From Spirochaetae bacterium HGW-Spirochaetae-4 (GTDB taxonomy: Bacteria; Spirochaetota; Spirochaetia; Sphaerochaetales; Sphaerochaetaceae), in assembly GCA_002839335.1 (NCBI GenBank), contig PGXU01000003.1:1-64000 (forward strand): a stretch of DNA of 64,000 bases. The letters are read 5' to 3'. The position numbers and the translations under genes were made by a program. Under the pieces are notes generated by a model, which did not search any database, was not told the origin of the DNA, and worked only from the letters and a program-made list of their open reading frames with translations. Positions 1 to 9,800 of this stretch are shown here, in pieces (within the stretch, counting starts at the first letter, position 1; every line of letters begins with the position of its first letter).

Positions 1-260
1 GTGCTGATGGTCGCTGTTCCAGTGCCCGCGACAACCGACCAAGTCACACTTGCATCGGTAGCTCCGGTCGGAAGGATATCCGCCGTCATCTGCAGGGTAT
101 TGCCGTTTCCTACTTCCACGACATCCCCCGCACCCGTAATGGTGATATCTGTCACCGAGACCGGTTCATTGGTCTCGGACGGACATCCCACCATGAATGT
201 GATGATCGCCGCTAGTGCGACAATCAACACATACTTCGTTAATCTTCTTGATTTTCTCAT
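1..260 (-). CDS. Ig-like domain lipoprotein, 3' part cut by window edge
   Basis: Only the first 86 codons or so lie in the window, and the gene runs off base 1. It opens with a basic stretch (MRKSRR), a hydrophobic segment and a cysteine in the context TFMVGCPSE, which reads as a lipoprotein signal peptide. Then comes a run typical of bacterial Ig-like (Big_2) modules: VTDITITG, then TLQMTADILPTGATDASVTW. Such modules are common in exported adhesive or structural proteins, and the specific role here is unknown. The start is the ATG at 260, preceded at 7 nt by AGGAG. It follows the outer-membrane protein gene at 373-921 on the same strand and may be co-transcribed with it. Confidence 0.8.
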   Translation of the reverse strand, partial: MRKSRRLTKYVLIVALAAIITFMVGCPSETNEPVSVTDITITGAGDVVEVGNGNTLQMTADILPTGATDASVTWSVVAGTGTATIS

Positions 261-372
261 ACATCAACTCCTGTTGAGAGAGAGCCTGGGACAGCTATGT
301 CCGGCACCTATCCCCTCCAGATTGTCTTTCGAGCAGCTGGGAGGACGATACCGAGACATGCCGACCGTCAGG

Positions 373-921
373 CTAGAAACGCAATTTCGCTCCGATTCCG
401 ATAAGACTGAACTCTTTCAGATAATCCATGTCCACAGTGGAAATGTTCTGGAAGAAGTCGACGACATCCGGAATCAAAAGGGTGATGCCAGGACCAATCG
501 AGAACCAATCGGTGACATTGACGTCGAACCCGGCGCGAAAATTGTATGCGAAGTTGCTGGTTCCGCTAACGGGGACATCTTCAGACAATGCCACCAGATA
601 TCCTGGACCAGTCGCCACATACGGCTCGATCAACCCGAGGGGAGCGCGCAGCACAGCCTCAAGGACGAGAGAGGCATACTCCTCTCCGTTCACATAGCCT
701 GTAGCCGAGAGCCCCAACCACGGCAACATGTTCCATTGGAATCTGAGGGTTGGAATATATTCCTTGAAATTCTGGTCGCGGAGATCCGCATAGGAGTAAT
801 TCAAGATAATCCCAACATCGAACTCGCTGGGTGTATTCGATTCCAGCTGCTCTTGGGCACTCAAAGAGCCCATAGACACAGCGAACAATACGAGAAATAA
901 GACAACTAATTTTCTGCCCAT
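373..921 (-). CDS. small outer-membrane beta-barrel protein
   Basis: A 182-residue protein with a clear signal peptide (hydrophobic residues 5-20, likely cleavage after SLSA before QEQ). Alternating hydrophobic/polar strands follow, rich in aromatic and glycine residues (for example PTLRFQWNMLPWLGLSATGY), and the protein ends in KLRF. A terminal phenylalanine is the usual signal for outer-membrane barrel assembly. The size suggests an 8-stranded OmpW/OmpX-like barrel, but no named family is recognised. The start is decided by a strong ribosome site (AAGGAGG, 6 nt before ATG). The Ig-like lipoprotein gene follows about 110 bp downstream on the same strand, so both may belong to one envelope operon. 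Confidence 0.75.
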   Translation of the reverse strand: MGRKLVVLFLVLFAVSMGSLSAQEQLESNTPSEFDVGIILNYSYADLRDQNFKEYIPTLRFQWNMLPWLGLSATGYVNGEEYASLVLEAVLRAPLGLIEPYVATGPGYLVALSEDVPVSGTSNFAYNFRAGFDVNVTDWFSIGPGITLLIPDVVDFFQNISTVDMDYLKEFSLIGIGAKLRF

Positions 922-2047
922 ATCATACCTCCTTGGAAATATTGATAATTTTCTGGAGCAATCCAGAAATAGTCTTCGACATATAGGTTTTGACTATAGA
1001 TTCTCGAAACTTCTTCATCTGGTTTGAACCCTCCTTTGGCTCTCCATGGAAATACTTTTCGACAAGCTATTTCCGTTGGAGTCGAGCTTTGCAGTTCTTC
1101 CAAATTCCTGTTCATCAGTGAGGCGACAACAATCGATGGATATTCATCCAGGAATTGGAAATCCATGGGATTTGGAATCGATCTTCCTGAAAATGGTCGT
1201 ATCCTTTACGGATCAACCCACTACGCAACCAACAAGTACCGTCCTGGATACCATGATCGATCGCAAATTATCCTATTCATTGACAATTGGTGTATTCCCG
1301 ATGGAATGAGGCCAGCATATTGGCTTCAAGGTCCTAACCTTGACGGGAGTATGGTTGGTCATACTTTGTGAAGCTCGTCGACTGGTTGTCCTCATGTTGG
1401 GCGCCAGTCCAAAGCACGGAAGGAGTCGACGGTATGGGAAGACTTCTTCTCTTATTAGAGAATACAATACATAGGCAGCATTGTCAATCAATATCTATCA
1501 TTTAATAGCAATTTTTACTATTTATTATTAAATTTTGTTATTATATAATTTTAATTGATAATTTTTAACTTTTATTAGCTATATATATCTTTTTTTGTTA
1601 ATATTTATTAATTTTAATCAATTAAATATAAATATGATTATTTGAAAAATACCTGGCTGGAGCCGAAAACGTAAAAGAATTCCTATAGCTAAAAGGCATA
1701 TATCCATTCATTTTTGTATTTTTTTATTATGAAAGTGCAAAAATTCGAATAAATTCAGCAAAAGAACCTATTATCGTTTGAAGTACGCGATTACCGTGTT
1801 TTTGATACGTTCTCCCCGATCGGTTTCGAAGCTTCACAACCAGGAAAGAATAAGCGCATGGGTAGACGGAAGATGTGACTACATCTCCTGTCCAAGAGCC
1901 CTGTGTAATTGTGTTATGAGGATGCCGACTTCGAGTGGAAGCAGGGTGTGGCTAGGCCACGGAGAATCGGATAGTCGATATCCGGTTCTACACGACCTCT
2001 GCCACACATCGCTTGGACCGAAGGAAAGGATTACAGGTTACAGACCA
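922..2047. other. 1.1 kb without a convincing gene, with a very AT-rich core
   Basis: No open frame here has good family features. One short minus-strand frame (906-1166, 86 codons) has protein-like stretches such as RIYSQNLYVEDYFWIAPEN but runs through the ribosome site of the barrel gene and has no good start signal of its own. It may be the decayed end of an old gene or chance. From about 1490 to 1640 the sequence is roughly 90% A+T, far from its neighbours. At 1970-1986 there is a short inverted repeat (CGGATA, 5 nt, TATCCG) downstream of the kinase stop, but it has no T-run. The region must also carry the promoter for the barrel gene, which I could not place. Confidence 0.5.
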
Positions 2048-5000
2048 CTACCCGATCCTCTCCTCCTCGTCCGGAACCTCGGTGTCGGCACTGAGGATCC
2101 TATCCATTTCATCAAGTACACCCTGGGTGTATGTCCCGAAGTTGAACATGGGCCGCAAGCGTCTGAACAGCGGTCGCACGAAGTGTCGAAGTTGACTCTG
2201 GTCCTTCTCCATGGTCGTTTTGCTTTGCAGCATCAGGACCGTGACCGCCGATGGCGAATAATACGTACCCACCTCTTCGAAGCCGAACTTCTTGTAGAGC
2301 TTTATTGTCTTCACATCGTCGGCAAACACATCGATAATCATGTTCTCGACACCCTTGCTGCGCGCCAGTAGGAACACAAGCACGATCAGACCGATCGACA
2401 CCGCGGTATTGCGCATTTCCGGCAACACAGCCAACCGGATGATCTCCGAACAATTGCGCGACTGCAACACCGACTCGACATCGAAATACCGCGAAATCGG
2501 CAGTGGCCAGAAATTGTCCGACGTCATCAACGAAACGGTCCCCACCGGGTGCAACCCCTTGAACGCGAGGATATGGGTCGCCTTCTCGTCGACAGCCCTA
2601 TGGATCGTCTCCTCCAGATAGCCCTTCTCGCCGACCAGCACCTTCCGCTGGATAAAGAACACATCGTTTATGCCGGCTTGGTCGGAGACCAGGGCGAAGC
2701 TGATCGCATCACGCCCCTCGTCATCCATCGGGAATATCGTGGTGAATTCGGAACCGACACGTTCCTCGCTCTTCACCCGTATGCGTCCGCCCATTTTCTC
2801 CACGATACTGTAGCAGTTGGAAAGCCCGAGACCCGTTCCGGTTCCCGGTGCCTTCGTTGTGAAGAATGGGGTGAATATCTGGTTGAGGTTCTCTTCGGCG
2901 ATACCGCATCCCGTATCTCCCACCTTGATATAGACGAAACCATTGACCTCCATACACGTGAGGGTGAGGGTCCCCTTGCCTTCCATGGCCTGGATCGCAT
3001 TGACAATCAAGTTCAGGAACAGTTGCTGCAACTCGCCCTCGTTCGCCTCGATGAACGGCAGGGCGTGGTAGTTGCGCTTGACCACGATATTCTGCGAATC
3101 GACTCCACGGGTTGCCAAGCGGAGCGAGAACTCGAGGACCCTTATTATCTCGACCTGCTGGATTTCCTTGATCGGCTCCTTGCGCGAATAGATCGAGAGC
3201 TCCTTGATCACGTCGGCTGCGGTCTTGGAGTACGAAAGGATATCCTCCAGGTACTCATGGTGTTGGCTGCCCTCATCGACTTCGGTGAGCATGATCTCCG
3301 CAGTACCCGAGATCCCCGCCAAGGGATTGTTCAGCTCATGGGCTATTCCCGCGGCCAATGTGCCGATACCTGCCATCTTCTCGGTCCTGACCAACTCCTC
3401 CTGCAGGTTCTTCTGCTCGGTGATATCGTTGATGATCTCGATGAAGACGCTCTTCGAATTCTCCGGAACCTTCACATTGTGGAACTGGAACGAGTATACC
3501 CTCTCGGACACATCCGCCTCGGTCTCCTGCAGGACACCGGAGTGGAGGCAATCGAGGGCCTGACAGAAGGGACACGGCCGGATACGGTGGAAGAACGCCC
3601 GATAACACTTGTTCCCGATCAACTCCTTCTTGTTGTTGCCGAAGAATGTCACTGCGGCGGTATTCGCCTCCTGGATAGTGAAATCGATATCGATCAGACA
3701 AACAGGCGATGCGATTCCATTGAATATCGCCTCCAGCTTGTTCTTGCTCATGGTAAGCTCGTTGCCCTGGATCCGCAGCTGCTCGAACGAAAGGGCATTC
3801 TCCAACGAAAGGGAGCTCTGCGCCGCAAGGATTTCCAATGCCTCGACCTCTATCGAAGTGATAAGCGATTTGTTGTAATCGTATCCAATCAGGATATACC
3901 CGGCGATCTGTTTCCTGAATATGAGGGGAATCAGCACATCGGCCAGTGGAAGCTGTTCGCTCACCTGCAGCCTCGGCTCGTCCGGGTGGACGTTGATGAT
4001 CGACGAACTGTTCTCACGACTCAACCGTTGCAGCTTGTCCTCAACTTCCTTGGGGAAGGAAAACACCAGCTCGTCACCGGTCTCGAGTTCTGTCGGGCAC
4101 TTGCTGTTCGAGATCATGAGGAACTTGTCACCATCGCCTATCCGCTTGACCGCGAACACGACCCACTCCGTCTTCAAGCCCGTGCTCAGGTTCTTGACCA
4201 CCTCGTCCCCGAGTTCCTGCAGGTTGACAATGGTCGTCAGCTTTTTGCTGAGATTCTTGATGGTGGTCTGGTACGGGTGCCGTTTCGGGATTATGACCGT
4301 ATCGACGATGAACGTAAGGAAATTCCTGATCGGATGGATAATGATAACCGTCACGATACCGAGTATGATCGCCAGTTGGGAAATATCGCCCGGAGCGAAA
4401 TCGGTGTTGTACAGCTGGATGATCTTGATGATCAGGTAGTAGGAAACGGAAGCGATGATCGCAAGGATCGTAGAGTAGATGATATTCAATCCTACCCTAG
4501 AATAGTTGATCAGCTTGAACTTGTAGATCGTGTAGAACAACAGCAACGCGTTTATGGTCGCGGAGAATATATCGACCGGGTACTTGCCCACCGCGGGAAA
4601 GATATTCATGAAAATTCCGATAAGCATGATGACCACACCGATGAGTGGAAGGAACAGGTTCTTGTGGTACTTCTGCAGCGGCTTGATCTTTGCGCTGAAC
4701 ATCAGGATCCCAAGGGTGAGTAGCAGGTAGATATAGCTTATGGAGTAGGCGAATGCCGAACCTGGGGCAAGTTGGTAGTAGAAGACACCTTCGGGGGTGA
4801 AACCGACATCCAACACGATGCTTCCCGAGAAGTTCAGGAACATGAGGGGAATGATCAACAGGTAGCTGGCGGCAATGAATATGCGAATGGAGCGTTTGTG
4901 CAGATCAAGGATATCGACTATGAAGTTGCTCAAAGCGAAAGGAGCGGAAAGGAGACCGATCAGCATGATCTTGTTCCAGAACAACGGAGTCATGAAACCA

Positions 5001-5173
5001 CTGTTGAGGTGCATCATCATGGATCCGAAACTCCATATGGAGAAGAAGATCATATAGAGTTGGAACGACCAGTAGAACCTGTCCTTCTTATATTGCAGGA
5101 ATCCAAAAATTACAAAGAACAGATAGAGCAGACATGCCACTGCCGGAATGATGGTAGAGATATCAATGATCAT
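2048..5173 (-). CDS. membrane sensor histidine kinase fused to an acyl-synthase-like GNAT domain
   Basis: About 1041 residues. Approximate order: seven membrane segments (residues 5-290, a 7TM sensor region), a GAF-like domain (310-470), a PAS domain (485-600) with a CPFC pair, then a complete kinase core. H box is GIAHELNNPLAGI (about 625), N box LFLNLIVNAIQAM, G1 VGDTGCGI, F box FTPFFTTK, G2 GTGTGLGLS. After the ATPase domain come about 160 residues of GNAT type with EIIRLAVLPEMRN and KLYKKFGFEEVG. The pattern recalls FeeM-like N-acyl amino acid synthases and LuxI relatives. The start ATG at 5173 has AAAGG 7 nt upstream; an earlier in-frame start would sit inside the promoter. It faces the operon carrying an HD-GYP response regulator, a plausible partner. 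The output chemistry of the GNAT part is inference. Confidence 0.85.
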   Translation of the reverse strand: MIIDISTIIPAVACLLYLFFVIFGFLQYKKDRFYWSFQLYMIFFSIWSFGSMMMHLNSGFMTPLFWNKIMLIGLLSAPFALSNFIVDILDLHKRSIRIFIAASYLLIIPLMFLNFSGSIVLDVGFTPEGVFYYQLAPGSAFAYSISYIYLLLTLGILMFSAKIKPLQKYHKNLFLPLIGVVIMLIGIFMNIFPAVGKYPVDIFSATINALLLFYTIYKFKLINYSRVGLNIIYSTILAIIASVSYYLIIKIIQLYNTDFAPGDISQLAIILGIVTVIIIHPIRNFLTFIVDTVIIPKRHPYQTTIKNLSKKLTTIVNLQELGDEVVKNLSTGLKTEWVVFAVKRIGDGDKFLMISNSKCPTELETGDELVFSFPKEVEDKLQRLSRENSSSIINVHPDEPRLQVSEQLPLADVLIPLIFRKQIAGYILIGYDYNKSLITSIEVEALEILAAQSSLSLENALSFEQLRIQGNELTMSKNKLEAIFNGIASPVCLIDIDFTIQEANTAAVTFFGNNKKELIGNKCYRAFFHRIRPCPFCQALDCLHSGVLQETEADVSERVYSFQFHNVKVPENSKSVFIEIINDITEQKNLQEELVRTEKMAGIGTLAAGIAHELNNPLAGISGTAEIMLTEVDEGSQHHEYLEDILSYSKTAADVIKELSIYSRKEPIKEIQQVEIIRVLEFSLRLATRGVDSQNIVVKRNYHALPFIEANEGELQQLFLNLIVNAIQAMEGKGTLTLTCMEVNGFVYIKVGDTGCGIAEENLNQIFTPFFTTKAPGTGTGLGLSNCYSIVEKMGGRIRVKSEERVGSEFTTIFPMDDEGRDAISFALVSDQAGINDVFFIQRKVLVGEKGYLEETIHRAVDEKATHILAFKGLHPVGTVSLMTSDNFWPLPISRYFDVESVLQSRNCSEIIRLAVLPEMRNTAVSIGLIVLVFLLARSKGVENMIIDVFADDVKTIKLYKKFGFEEVGTYYSPSAVTVLMLQSKTTMEKDQSQLRHFVRPLFRRLRPMFNFGTYTQGVLDEMDRILSADTEVPDEEERIG

Positions 5174-5215
5174 GCGAATTCCTTTATGTACTTCCAAATG
5201 TATGCAACTTGTACT

Positions 5216-5245
5216 AGTATACAGACAAGTTATGGGATTAATCAA
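5216..5245 (-). promoter_or_regulatory. promoter of the kinase gene
   Basis: On the minus strand TTGATT (5245-5240) and TATACT (5221-5216) are separated by 18 bp. Transcription would start near 5209, about 36 nt before the kinase ATG. The site overlaps the 5' end of the divergent gene at 5232, so the two units may compete. Confidence 0.5.
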
Positions 5246-5768
5246 ACTATTTATTATCGGAGCCATAGGATATTTGCTCTCAGGACTCTACGATGTGGCA
5301 GTGTTGTACGACAAATATCTGCTTAAGAAGGGATTGTACCTCGGGTTTTTCCTTACGGCGGTTCCCTATCCCATCATGTTCCTTACGATGCGTTCCCCCT
5401 TCGGCACAGGGTTGCTCCTCCTCCTATTGCTGCTGATATTTGCATTCGGGGCACTGCTTGCCTATTCGGTGTTGATCGAGATTCCCCGCTCCGCCAATAC
5501 GGCGGGTGCACTGTATCGTGGTGGAACCTACAGTTTTTCTAGACATCCGGGATTTATTTGGTATACTGTTGTCAACATCCTCATAGCTGTCTATTTCTGG
5601 GATATTGGGATTGCATTGGTATGCGCCGGATTCGTTGTGTGCAATCTTGTCTTGATTGCCATCGAGGACTCGGTCCTGTTCCCAAGAATGTTTCCCGACT
5701 ATGGGGAGTATCGGAAAGAGGCACCGTTTTTTCTATCGCTGCAGAACGTAATCCATCGGAGAAGGTAG
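5232..5768 (+). CDS. Ste14/PEMT-like integral membrane methyltransferase family protein
   Basis: A 178-residue protein with about five hydrophobic segments. The C-terminal half has the family signature: RGGTYSFSRHP, then EDSVLFPRMFPDYGEYR. This is the S-adenosylmethionine/lipid site pattern of isoprenylcysteine carboxyl methyltransferase, PEMT and NnrU-like proteins. The true substrate in bacteria is usually unknown. I chose the ATG at 5232 because the upstream in-frame ATGs (5148, 5202) lie in the kinase promoter and leader; the ribosome site is weak, so the start is uncertain. The stop is one base before the HD-GYP regulator gene, which makes this the first gene of the operon running to 14980. 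Confidence 0.65.
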   Translation: MGLIKLFIIGAIGYLLSGLYDVAVLYDKYLLKKGLYLGFFLTAVPYPIMFLTMRSPFGTGLLLLLLLLIFAFGALLAYSVLIEIPRSANTAGALYRGGTYSFSRHPGFIWYTVVNILIAVYFWDIGIALVCAGFVVCNLVLIAIEDSVLFPRMFPDYGEYRKEAPFFLSLQNVIHRRR

Positions 5769-5769
5769 C

Positions 5770-6795
5770 ATGACAAAGCATATTGTGACAACAGACGATG
5801 ATCCTGCAATCCGGAAGGTCCTGCAGATAATGTTGAAGAAAGAGGGCTACCAAGTCACCCAATGCAAGGATGGGCATGAATTGTCGACCGTGCTGAAGCA
5901 AGATTCCGCAAGTGTCGACCTGGTGCTCCTCGATATAAAGATGCCGGGATTGTCCGGATTCGAGATGCTCGATATCATGCAGCGCAACTATCCCCGTATA
6001 CCGATCGTCATGTTGACCGCATTCAACGACCTCGATACCGGCATGAAGGCAATCCGTTCGGGTGCCGCCGACTACCTGGCCAAGCCTGTCCGGCGCGAAT
6101 CGCTCGTCTCCTGTGTGGAACGGGTCATCTCGAAGTCCCAGATGCAACAGGAAGCGGTGGCGGAGAAGTCCAACTACCTTACCCGCCATGTCGAACTCGA
6201 GACCAAATTGAAAGCCGCGCTCCTTTCGCTCAAGAACACCACCCGCGCGACCCTCGAAGCCTTCTCGGAAACCATCGAACAGAAGGATGCCTATACGAAA
6301 GGCCATTGCAGCCGTGTCCGCACCATTTCCGTGGCAATCGGCAATGCCCTCAAATTGTCGCACGACAATATCCAGATCTTGGAAGGAGGCTCACTCCTGC
6401 ACGATATCGGCAAAATCGGTATCGCGGAGGAAATCCTGAACAAGACTTCGTCGTTGACAAAGGAAGAATACGAGATCATCAAGATGCATCCGGTGGCTGG
6501 AGAACGCATCATCACACATATCGAGCTGTTCCAACCGTACCGACCGATTATTCGGAGCCATCACGAACGTATCGACGGAAGGGGATATCCCGACGGACTC
6601 AAGGGCGACGAAATTCCCCTGGATGTACGTATCGTATCCCTCGCCGATGCCTTCGACGCCATGACAAGCAGCCGTGCCTATCGTGCGGCGTTGCCGACTG
6701 AAATCGCCGTGGAAGAGATCAAACTCTGCTCCGGCACCCAATTCGACCCGGAATTGGTCAATGTTTTCCTCGACAAAGAGATCTTCCTCCTGTAA
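5770..6795 (+). CDS. response regulator with HD-GYP phosphodiesterase output
   Basis: 341 residues. The receiver domain (1-120) is intact: DDD near the N-terminus, phospho-acceptor in LVLLDIKMPG, conserved T in MLTAFND and K in YLAKPV. A linker helix leads into an HD-GYP domain (about 160-340) with HDIGKIG and HHERIDGRGYPDGL, the metal-binding and GYP motifs. HD-GYP proteins hydrolyse cyclic di-GMP, so phosphorylation probably controls local c-di-GMP. The histidine kinase at 2048-5173 is divergently adjacent and has no receiver of its own, so it is the obvious candidate kinase. The downstream genes make a polysaccharide, a classical c-di-GMP target. Confidence 0.92.
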   Translation: MTKHIVTTDDDPAIRKVLQIMLKKEGYQVTQCKDGHELSTVLKQDSASVDLVLLDIKMPGLSGFEMLDIMQRNYPRIPIVMLTAFNDLDTGMKAIRSGAADYLAKPVRRESLVSCVERVISKSQMQQEAVAEKSNYLTRHVELETKLKAALLSLKNTTRATLEAFSETIEQKDAYTKGHCSRVRTISVAIGNALKLSHDNIQILEGGSLLHDIGKIGIAEEILNKTSSLTKEEYEIIKMHPVAGERIITHIELFQPYRPIIRSHHERIDGRGYPDGLKGDEIPLDVRIVSLADAFDAMTSSRAYRAALPTEIAVEEIKLCSGTQFDPELVNVFLDKEIFLL

Positions 6796-6838
6796 AAAGC
6801 ATCTATCAAACCATCTCCCGGTGACTTATACTGGATAC

Positions 6839-9800
6839 ATGGGCAAAAAACGGAAGAAGAAAAGAACGATCCCAGGAAAATCCCACATACGCCTCTCGCT
6901 CTTGTTGAGCATCGGCTTCATCCTGGTATTGCTCTCCCCCTGGCTTATCTGGCTCTCCCGGCCGACCCTGCCCCTATCGGTACTCGTCTACAACAAGACC
7001 GTGCCTGACACCAGCGCCAAGGCACACGTCGGCCTGGGATGGCTATTGCACCACTTCAAGCTCCACGACATATCCGGAGACCCCTTCTCGGCCACAACAA
7101 CCTACCGGGGATACCACCCCGGGGAATCGGAAGAAAACCGGATTGTTCCACTCGGTCCCGTTCCCGAGGACATGGACCTGGTCTATATCGCCGACACCTA
7201 CGGAATTTACCGCAACGGCGAAGGGTTTTCCCGTAGCGATCACGAGGAAGGCACCCGCAACCTCATATATGGTGGGATGGACCAGACCGATGTCGATACC
7301 CTGCGCGAGTTCCTCAACCGCGACAATCCCAACACGGTAGTCGCTGAATACAACACCTTCGCGACCCCGACACCCGACTATATACAATCGCAACTCTATG
7401 AAATGTTCAGGGCCACATGGACCGGTTGGTCGGGACAGTTCGTAGCCGACCTGTCCACCTCTGGCGATACCCCCTCGTGGATCTACGGCATATACGAGCA
7501 ACAGAGTGGCGAAGCGTGGAACTACACAGGTAGTGGAATCGTTATCTACAACACGAACGACGAGATACTGGTACTGGTCGTGGGCGAGGACCTGGGACCG
7601 AACGTGAACCAATTTGTCTACACCCCTGCTGGGGAACGGACGTTGCGCCTCTCGGGATCCACCTACTACACCCACCTGTTCGACATTGTCGAACCACTGG
7701 CCGGTGCAGAAGTGCTTGGTGAATACCAATTGGATACAACACCCCAAGGAGCGCGGAAGCTCAAGGATTTCGGTTTGGAAACCACGTTTCCCGCCATCAT
7801 CCGAGGAACAACAGCCTCCCACAGCACCTATTATCTCGCGGGCAATTGGGCATACAGTCCCACACCCTTGAAATTCTCCTTCCTCGCCGGAGTGCCGAAC
7901 CTCATGCGACGCACAGTCCAGAATTCACTGGATAGTGAAAACAATTTCTATTGGCACATCTACCTGCCCCTCATGCAGTCGATATTCGACGAAGCCTACA
8001 TGCGCAAGAGCTTTCCTCCGGGCAAGGCCACAGCTACGACCACCAGTATCGGACAAACCACCATGGTCTCGCGAACGCACGGCAACCTGTTGCAGGTGTG
8101 GCAGGACGAACAATGGAAAGACCTGTTCATCCACGGCATCAACCTGGGAATAGCCATGCCCGGGAAATGGTTCACCGACTTTCCCAAGGACAAAGCCCTC
8201 TACTACCGCTGGTTGACCCAGATCGGGGAACTGGGTGCCAATACGCTACGCATCTACACCTTGCTCGACCCGGAGTTCTACCATGCCTTCCTCCTCTACA
8301 ACCAACTGCACCCCGAGCAACCGATGTGGCTCATGCAGGAAATCTGGCCTGAGGAGGAACCGCACGGCAACGATTACCTCGACATCGACTACCAGGAGGA
8401 ATACCAAAAGGAAATCGTCCACGTGATCGATGCGGTCCATGGAAACGCCACCATCGCCGAGCGACGCGGTAGGGCTTGGGGAACCTACACCAGCGATGTC
8501 TCGGCGTACATTGTCGGGTACCTGGTAGGCAGGGAGCTTGAGCCGCATGAAGTCGAGGACACCGACTTGCTGAACGAGGGGTACCTGTTCAACGGAGACT
8601 ACATCCGCACAACAGCTGCGGCCAGTCCAACCGAGGCCTGGTTGGCCGAAAGCACCGACTATGTGCTCGGCTACGAGGAATCGGCATACGGATGGCAACA
8701 CCCTGTCGCCATCGTCAACTGGCCGACCTTGGATCCGATCGAGCACCCCTCGGAACGCAACGAGAAGGGAGAAAAGGTCAATGAGTCGAACGACCGGACC
8801 ACTGTCGACATCAACAACCTGCTTCCCGGCCCACAATTGAAGGCGGGCCTGTTCGGCGCATACCACATATACCCGAACTACCCCGATTTCATGAACAACG
8901 ACCCCCTCTACGATACCTACGAGGACGAATTCGGCCGTTTCCGCTATGGAGGATACCTCAAGGAATTCATGGAACACCACACGGCCTACCCTGCGGTCAT
9001 CGCGGAATTCGGCCTTGCGACCGGTATGGGCAACGCCCACTTCAGCCCCGACGGCTACCATCATGGCTCCATGACCGAACTCCAGCAGGGAGAGGGAATC
9101 ATACGCATGTTCGAAGCCATGCGGACCGAAGGCTATGCCGGGGGAATCATCTTCGAATGGATGGACGAATGGACCAAGAAGACTTGGACAACCGAACCCT
9201 ACATGGTCCCCTACGACCGCCATATCCTGTGGCACAACGCCGTCGATCCCGAACAGAATTACGGTATCCTGGCATATGAGGCGATCAAACCCAAACGGGC
9301 AGCCGTCGCATCATCGGGAGCAGGAGCGATAACACACGTGGAATTGCGCCTCGACGCCTCGTTCCTCCACATCGATATGGGATTTACCGGCGCCTTGGAT
9401 TTTTCGAAGGAGCGACTCCTGATCGGGCTGGACACCTTCGGACGGGAACTCGGTGAGCTGCTGTACGACAAGAATCTCACCATTTCCGCCCCCTCCGGCA
9501 TGGAGTATCTCGTGGTCATCGATGGAAAGGAGACCTCCCGATTGCTCGCCATTCCTCCCGCAAACGGCTCCCAATACAAGTTCAGCACATACGAGGGATT
9601 GGAGATGCGCGGACTCTTCGAATCCATGCGCAAACTGACCAACAAGGCACGGGCATTGCAGGACGGCACCCCGATACCAGCCCGATACGAAGACGCAAGC
9701 AAGCTTCACCATGGCAAATTGATAGGGTCCACCAACCACTGGAAGATCGAGGGGAACACCCTGTCCCTACGCATTCCCTGGACGCGGATCAACGTATCCG

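Noticed and set aside
1024-1371. A 115-codon plus-strand frame
   Set aside because: No ribosome site, no family features, and composition is like the surrounding non-coding sequence.
1778-2047. Plus-strand frame running into the kinase gene
   Set aside because: Most of it is antisense to the kinase 3' end and the free part shows no protein features.
2549-4723. A 724-codon plus-strand open frame
   Set aside because: It is antisense to the histidine kinase, whose motifs are unmistakable; the product has no family features and arises from codon bias.
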